A DNA stretch of 6,860 nt from an uncultured Clostridia bacterium (GTDB taxonomy: Bacteria > Bacillota > Clostridia > Christensenellales > CAG-138), in the NCBI GenBank assembly GCA_937915925.1, contig CALGGM010000122.1:1-6860 (forward strand), written 5' to 3'. Position 1 is the first letter of the stretch; each line of letters starts with the position of its first letter. The notes under the pieces are model-generated. The model was not told the DNA's origin. It saw only the letters and a program-made list of their open reading frames with translations, and did no database searches. A program made the position numbers and the translations under genes. Positions 4,601 through 6,860 of this stretch are shown here, piece by piece.

Positions 4601-6860
4601 ATCGAGGTCTTCGTATTCGCCGGTCTCCTTGTTCAGAACCTGAACATTCTTGACACGGTACTCGTCGAGACCTGCGTTGCTGACCCACATCTTCTGATCG
4701 TCGACGATTTCGTTTGCGGGCAGGTAGTTGTGGATCTCATACTTGAGGCCTGCAACCTGCAGGAAGCCGCCGCTCTCACCCGGGTTGGATGCGGAGCCGT
4801 GCTCAAGCGCGTCGAGGATCTGCTGACCCGTGACTTCCGCGAGCACTGCGGTGTTGCCGAACGGATGGACGTTGATGATCTGCTGGAACGTGATGTCGCC
4901 GGTCGGGATGTCTGCACGAACGCCGCCGCCGTTGACAAACGCGACATCCGCATCGAACATGAAGCGATATGCGTCTGCGCACAGGTCGCCGAGGTTGGTT
5001 TCCTTGCTGCGGACTGCACGATTGTTGGTATCCGGATCAAGGACCGTGAGATCATGATCGGTGTGCGCAACAACGGTGTTCAGCAGAGCGTTGAACTCGT
5101 CTTCGATGCCCTTGATGTATTCATCGGTTTCCGGATCGTCCTTGACCTTCTCGGATGCCGGGAGGATCTCCATCGTGAGGCCGCCTTCTGCATCGATCGT
5201 CAGCATACCGACGTTTGCGAGCTTCGTGCCGGTCTGACCGTGGAGAACGCCTTTGCCGCCTTCATTCTTATCTTCGACAACCTCATTGATGACACTGTGG
5301 CTGTGACCGTCGATGAACGCATCTGCGCCGGTGATGTTCGCGATGACTTCGGTGGACATCCACGGGCTGGACTGTTCGTCAATACCCATATGACCGACGA
5401 GAATGACGAAGTCTGCGCCTTCCGCCTTGGCTGCATCGATTGCATTCTGCACTGCGGTGTAGACGCCTTCACCAGTTGCATCCTGGCAGAAGCCATAGAC
5501 GTAAGCGGTGTTGTCTTCGTTCATGAAGTACGTCGGGGTGGACTTGGTAATCGATTCGGGGGTGGAGATACCGACGAATGCGATCTTCTTGCCGTTTGCT
5601 TCAAAGATCTTATACGCATCGAGCACCGGCTCGTTGCCATCGACCTTCACAAAGTTCGCGGAAACGTACGGATATTCCGCCTGCTCAACAAGAGCAAACA
5701 TCTGATCCATACCGTAGTCGAATTCATGGTTGCCGAGCGTTGCGAGATCATAACCGACAAAGTTCATGATGTCGATGATCGCTTCGCCCTGCGTGAGGGA
5801 GCCGATCGGTCCGCCCTGTACGTGGTCGCCTGCATCGACGAGGATGACTTCGTTGCCTTCCGCTTCGAGGGTCTTCTTGAGGTCTGCAAGACCTGCGTAG
5901 CCCCAACCGTCACGGATGCCGCAGTGCACGTCGTTCGTGAACAGAATGATCGTGTTGCCCGTCGGTTCAACAGGTTCGGGTTCTTCAGCGGGCTCCGCAA
6001 AGAACTGCATCTTATAACGTTCCGGATAGGAGGCGTTCAGACTATAAACCGTGAAATAATCATGGAAGTACTGCAGATATTGATCCTTGCCGGAATACTG
6101 CGCTGTGAGGCACTTCACATAGAAGCCGCCATCGCCCAGATCATCAAGTGCAAAGAGGGTATACTCCGCATTTTCTTCGGTGCGCTCAACAAGCTGCACG
6201 TGCGTACCGTCGACATACAGGTATTTGTTATCTGCGGTCTTGAATGCAAACGTCTTTTCGGCGTCGATATCCTTCGTGGCAGTCAGTTCAACGGTCAGAA
6301 CAACAGCCTCTTCGGGAGCCGCCAGAGTACCGTCGGTCAGCGTTGCGGCTGCCGGCTTGAGCTCGTGCTTGGACTCGTTGTAGAGATAATCCTCTGCAGT
6401 CATAACAACGTTGCTGCCCGGATTAAAGATAACGATTTCGTCGCCGTCCTCAAGCTCGGTCACAAGCTCCATCGCCGTGGTCTCAGGTTCGGGTTCGGGA
6501 TCGGGATCGGGGTCACCCGAGTCGGTGGCAGACGTCAGTTTATAGAGATAAACAGGCGCCTGGACGGAGGAACCGGCCGTATAGCAGGAGATACAGGATG
6601 CGCCGCTGTTGAAACGCATATAAACAGCATCGGTCTCGATATTGCCGCCTTTGGAGACGATCGTATAGGTTTCTCCGTCAATCGTGATCGTAAAGAGACC
6701 GTTATCGTTGTTTTCCGCCTGCGTTCTCATGTAGTTGTAGGCTTTTCCGTTTGAAGAATTCACCGCGCACGGTGCAAACAGGAAGCCGCTACCGATCTCA
6801 TCATAGAACGACCAGCCATCGGCTGCATTGCCGCCAAGCTTCAATTCAAACGGCTTTGCA
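1649..6860 (-). CDS. Giant modular protein with tandem 5'-nucleotidases, cohesin-like modules and a dockerin (N-terminus outside window)
   Basis: The frame is open to the window edge, so at least 1736 residues are seen and the true start and any signal peptide lie beyond 6860. A TTG at 6844-6842 (residue 1 in my numbering) is not a credible start, because coding continues upstream. Modules: 1-107 partial beta-rich aromatic module; 108-123 Asp/Glu-Pro linker; 124-288 second beta-rich module; 292-827 and 828-1362 two complete 5'-nucleotidases (calcineurin-like metallophosphatase plus 5'-nucleotidase C-terminal domain); 1365-1516 and 1518-1660 two cohesin-like modules; 1661-1731 dockerin. The protein is acidic, low in Cys and linker-rich, which fits a secreted or wall-associated enzyme. 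The family hydrolyses nucleoside 5'-monophosphates and often UDP-sugars or 2',3'-cyclic nucleotides; the exact substrate is not readable here. The inferred role is extracellular phosphate and nucleoside salvage. No transmembrane or LPXTG segment is visible; attachment would be through the dockerin or the unseen N-terminus. TAA stop at 1651-1649. Confidence 0.93.
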   Translation of the reverse strand, partial: AKPFELKLGGNAADGWSFYDEIGSGFLFAPCAVNSSNGKAYNYMRTQAENNDNGLFTITIDGETYTIVSKGGNIETDAVYMRFNSGASCISCYTAGSSVQAPVYLYKLTSATDSGDPDPDPEPEPETTAMELVTELEDGDEIVIFNPGSNVVMTAEDYLYNESKHELKPAAATLTDGTLAAPEEAVVLTVELTATKDIDAEKTFAFKTADNKYLYVDGTHVQLVERTEENAEYTLFALDDLGDGGFYVKCLTAQYSGKDQYLQYFHDYFTVYSLNASYPERYKMQFFAEPAEEPEPVEPTGNTIILFTNDVHCGIRDGWGYAGLADLKKTLEAEGNEVILVDAGDHVQGGPIGSLTQGEAIIDIMNFVGYDLATLGNHEFDYGMDQMFALVEQAEYPYVSANFVKVDGNEPVLDAYKIFEANGKKIAFVGISTPESITKSTPTYFMNEDNTAYVYGFCQDATGEGVYTAVQNAIDAAKAEGADFVILVGHMGIDEQSSPWMSTEVIANITGADAFIDGHSHSVINEVVEDKNEGGKGVLHGQTGTKLANVGMLTIDAEGGLTMEILPASEKVKDDPETDEYIKGIEDEFNALLNTVVAHTDHDLTVLDPDTNNRAVRSKETNLGDLCADAYRFMFDADVAFVNGGGVRADIPTGDITFQQIINVHPFGNTAVLAEVTGQQILDALEHGSASNPGESGGFLQVAGLKYEIHNYLPANEIVDDQKMWVSNAGLDEYRVKNVQVLNKETGEYEDLDLAKKYTLASHNYMLKDMGDGYAMFGANITVLNDSGIADNKVLIDYIQSMPEVDGVHQVEGYTDPRGEGRITIYAEAPTPVEPTGDTIILFTNDVHCGIRDGWGYAGLADLKKTLEAEGNEVLLVDAGDHVQGAAIGSLTQGEAIIDIMNFVGYDLATLGNHEFDYGMDQMFALVEQAEFPYVSANFVKVEGNTPVLDAYKIFEVNGKKIAFVGLATPESITKSTPTYFMNEDNTAYVYGFCQDATGEGVYAAAQTAIDAAKAEGADYVILVGHMGIDEQSSPWMSTEVIANTTGLTAFIDGHSHSVINAVEVADKDGNKVLHGQTGTKLANVGKLTIKADGTVTMEILPASEKVKDDPETDAYIKTIEDEFDALLKSVVAYTDHILTVNDPDTGARAVRKAETNLGDLCADAYQFMFDSDIAFVNGGGVRANINVGDITFNDIIAVHPFGNTAVLAEVTGQQILDALEHGSASNPGESGGFLQVAGLKYEIHNYLPANEVIGSDKMWQGTAGLDEYRVKNVQVMNKETGEYEPLDLEKKYTLASHNYMLEDMGDGYAMFGANITILNESGIPDNKVLIDYIQSMPEVDGKHQVTGYTDPRGEGRITIVSEAPKAAPTFYGENVDAADVVEEVEGEELYRYDVKVKGIDSEAEVVGLQAFVQFDAEALEFVNARSTLEGNLGINEADGVLSFAWASNGNGITIEDETVIVSLYFRLLAPVEDGTAVAFTFVPAENGALTGYSYVSGTTVVEAEGVLTEDGSITFAVPRNPTFYGEDVISTDVMTVVDGERLYRYDIRVDSLPEAGLKVNSAQIFLTYDTNALEFRSAEGKLDWTAAEKRGKLMAVWASETPVLLENEDVVLTVYFAAPKAKAGSKVDIEFTMNLMDTSSAVSFTFGGKVLELEAITVDGSITFADILLGDANCDGAVTAADAALVLRSIVGLNELSAQGALNADVDGDLEITAEDAALILRYIVKLIEKFPVEE
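1652..1864 (-). other. C-terminal type I dockerin
   Basis: Residues 1661-1731. Two F-hand calcium loops are intact: Asp1667, Asn1669, Asp1671, Asp1678 (GDANCDG...) and Asp1701, Asp1703, Asp1705, Asp1712 (ADVDGD...). Each is followed by the expected helix (ALVLRSIVG and ALILRYIVK). The positions that usually set cohesin specificity (10 and 11 of each loop) are Ala-Ala and Ala-Glu, unlike the Ser/Thr pairs of classical cellulosome dockerins. The protein ends 11 residues after the second helix begins to close (…KFPVEE). Expected to mediate docking to a cohesin on a scaffold or on another protein. Confidence 0.9.
1862..2752 (-). other. Two tandem cohesin-like modules
   Basis: Residues 1365-1516 and 1518-1660. 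Each opens with TFYGE(N/D)V, continues with LYRYD(V/I) and a YD/FD...ALEF strand (FDAEALEF, YDTNALEF), and has a (L/A)..WAS segment then an ED-V--(S/T)(L/V)YF strand. Each closes with DGSITFA. This order of strands and the FDxxxLEF and late YF-A signatures match the cohesin / cohesin-like beta-sandwich family. The two modules are clearly related but much more diverged than the nucleotidase pair, so they were duplicated earlier. Whether they bind dockerins cannot be told from sequence; many such modules in non-cellulolytic Clostridia are assigned only as cohesin-like. Confidence 0.75.
2759..4363 (-). repeat. Tandem repeat unit B: second 5'-nucleotidase
   Basis: Residues 828-1362 (535 aa), directly abutting unit A. 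The same ligands are kept: Asp841, His843, Asp876, Asn908-His909 with Asp912, His1021, His1050 and His1052; NLGD from 1152, NGGGVR from 1173, HPFGN from 1195. By eye it differs from unit A at about 70 positions (around 87% identity). The first half is more conserved (about 17 changes in 229 residues) than the second. Near-site changes include GAAIGS for GGPIGS and LATPES for ISTPES. At DNA level 4238-4347 is identical to 5846-5955 (110 nt), indicating recent duplication or ongoing gene conversion. Confidence 0.92.
4364..5971 (-). repeat. Tandem repeat unit A: first 5'-nucleotidase
   Basis: Residues 292-827 (536 aa), beginning at VEPTG. Metallophosphatase ligands by position: Asp305 and His307 (TNDVH), Asp340 (DAGDH), Asn372-His373 with Asp376 (GNHEFD), His485 (GHMG), His514 and His516 (GHSH). 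In the C-terminal domain: NLGD 617-620, NGGGVR 638-643, HPFGN 660-664, GGFLQVAG 692-699 and the MGDGYAMF substrate-stacking loop 765-772. All match the UshA-type family, so this copy should be active. The loop after the Asp340 motif reads GGPIGS, close to the usual family form. It differs from unit B by one codon in the linker near 521-532. Confidence 0.92.
5981..6475 (-). other. Beta-rich accessory module before the nucleotidases
   Basis: Residues 124-288. It begins ELVTELEDGDEIVIFNPGS and contains TFAFKTADNKYLYVDG, then FYVKCLTAQYSG, QYLQYF and FTVYSLN. This pattern of DGD-x-IVI, K-YL and Y-x-L-N strands recurs in secreted clostridial proteins beside nucleotidases, nucleases and Ig-like modules. 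I recognise the type but cannot name an established family; a binding or spacer role is inferred. It is joined to unit A by a Glu/Pro linker (EEPEPVEPTG), and a near copy of that linker (PTPVEPTG) joins units A and B. Confidence 0.55.
6476..6523 (-). repeat. Low-complexity Asp-Pro/Glu-Pro linker
   Basis: Codons 108-123 encode DSGDPDPDPEPEPETT from a run of GAT-CCC / GAA-CCC-like hexamers (visible on the plus strand as repeated tcgggt/tcggga units). It is an extended acidic linker between the two beta-rich modules, typical of secreted multimodular proteins, and a likely site of repeat-length variation. Confidence 0.8.
6524..6860 (-). other. Partial beta-rich module at the window edge
   Basis: Residues before and including 1-107, cut by the window end. 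Visible features are WSFYDEIGSGFLF, YNYMRTQ, a TITIDGETYTIVSKG strand pair, MRFNSGASCISCYTAG with a CxxC pair, and a closing PVYLYKL. The R(F/Y)NS...F/ISCY...P-V-LYK pattern recurs in secreted clostridial proteins as a small beta module of unassigned function. Five further codons (A K P F E) precede residue 1 with no stop, which shows that the gene continues out of the window. Confidence 0.5.

Noticed and set aside
2828..6754. Long plus-strand open frame of 1308 codons as a gene
   Set aside because: It is the codon-register antisense of the nucleotidase gene, has no ribosome site or recognisable domain, and its internal repetition simply mirrors the sense repeats.
1649..6860. CRISPR, insertion sequence, phage or defence system
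   Set aside because: The only repeats are the two large in-frame nucleotidase units and a short linker; there are no transposase, integrase, terminal inverted repeats or spacer-like arrays.

Overview
The window looks like a chromosomal piece from a fairly GC-rich member of the Clostridia, probably a gut or other anaerobe. The reasons are a very large modular protein that ends in cohesin-like modules plus a type I dockerin, ordinary Shine-Dalgarno and sigma-A promoter signals, and a CCA-encoding tRNA gene. The taxon is an inference; no ribosomal or other marker gene is present.

Layout: (1) 1-76, minus: tRNA-Glu (CTC), with a near-consensus promoter at 88-116. (2) 157-825, minus: ung, a family 1 uracil-DNA glycosylase with both catalytic motifs intact. 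(3) 826-903: a 78-bp divergent region whose two promoters overlap at their -35 boxes. (4) 904-1464, plus: a Nudix hydrolase whose -10 box ends six bases before its ATG, which suggests a leaderless mRNA. (5) 1465-1648: a convergent intergenic region with two GC-rich hairpins, one next to each gene end. (6) 1649 to beyond 6860, minus: one giant extracellular-type protein, cut off at its N-terminal end by the window edge.

In protein order the giant gene encodes: a partial aromatic, beta-rich module; an acidic Asp-Pro/Glu-Pro linker; a second beta-rich module; two complete 5'-nucleotidases in tandem (about 536 and 535 residues, roughly 87% identical by eye, both with all metal ligands); two cohesin-like modules; and a dockerin with two calcium loops. 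The inferred role is cell-surface or secreted dephosphorylation of nucleotides for phosphate and nucleoside salvage. Ung and the Nudix enzyme are cytoplasmic housekeeping functions (uracil removal from DNA, hydrolysis of nucleoside-diphosphate-linked compounds) and have no evident pathway link to the giant gene, which converges on them. The tandem nucleotidase with cohesin-like and dockerin modules on one chain is the most unusual item here.
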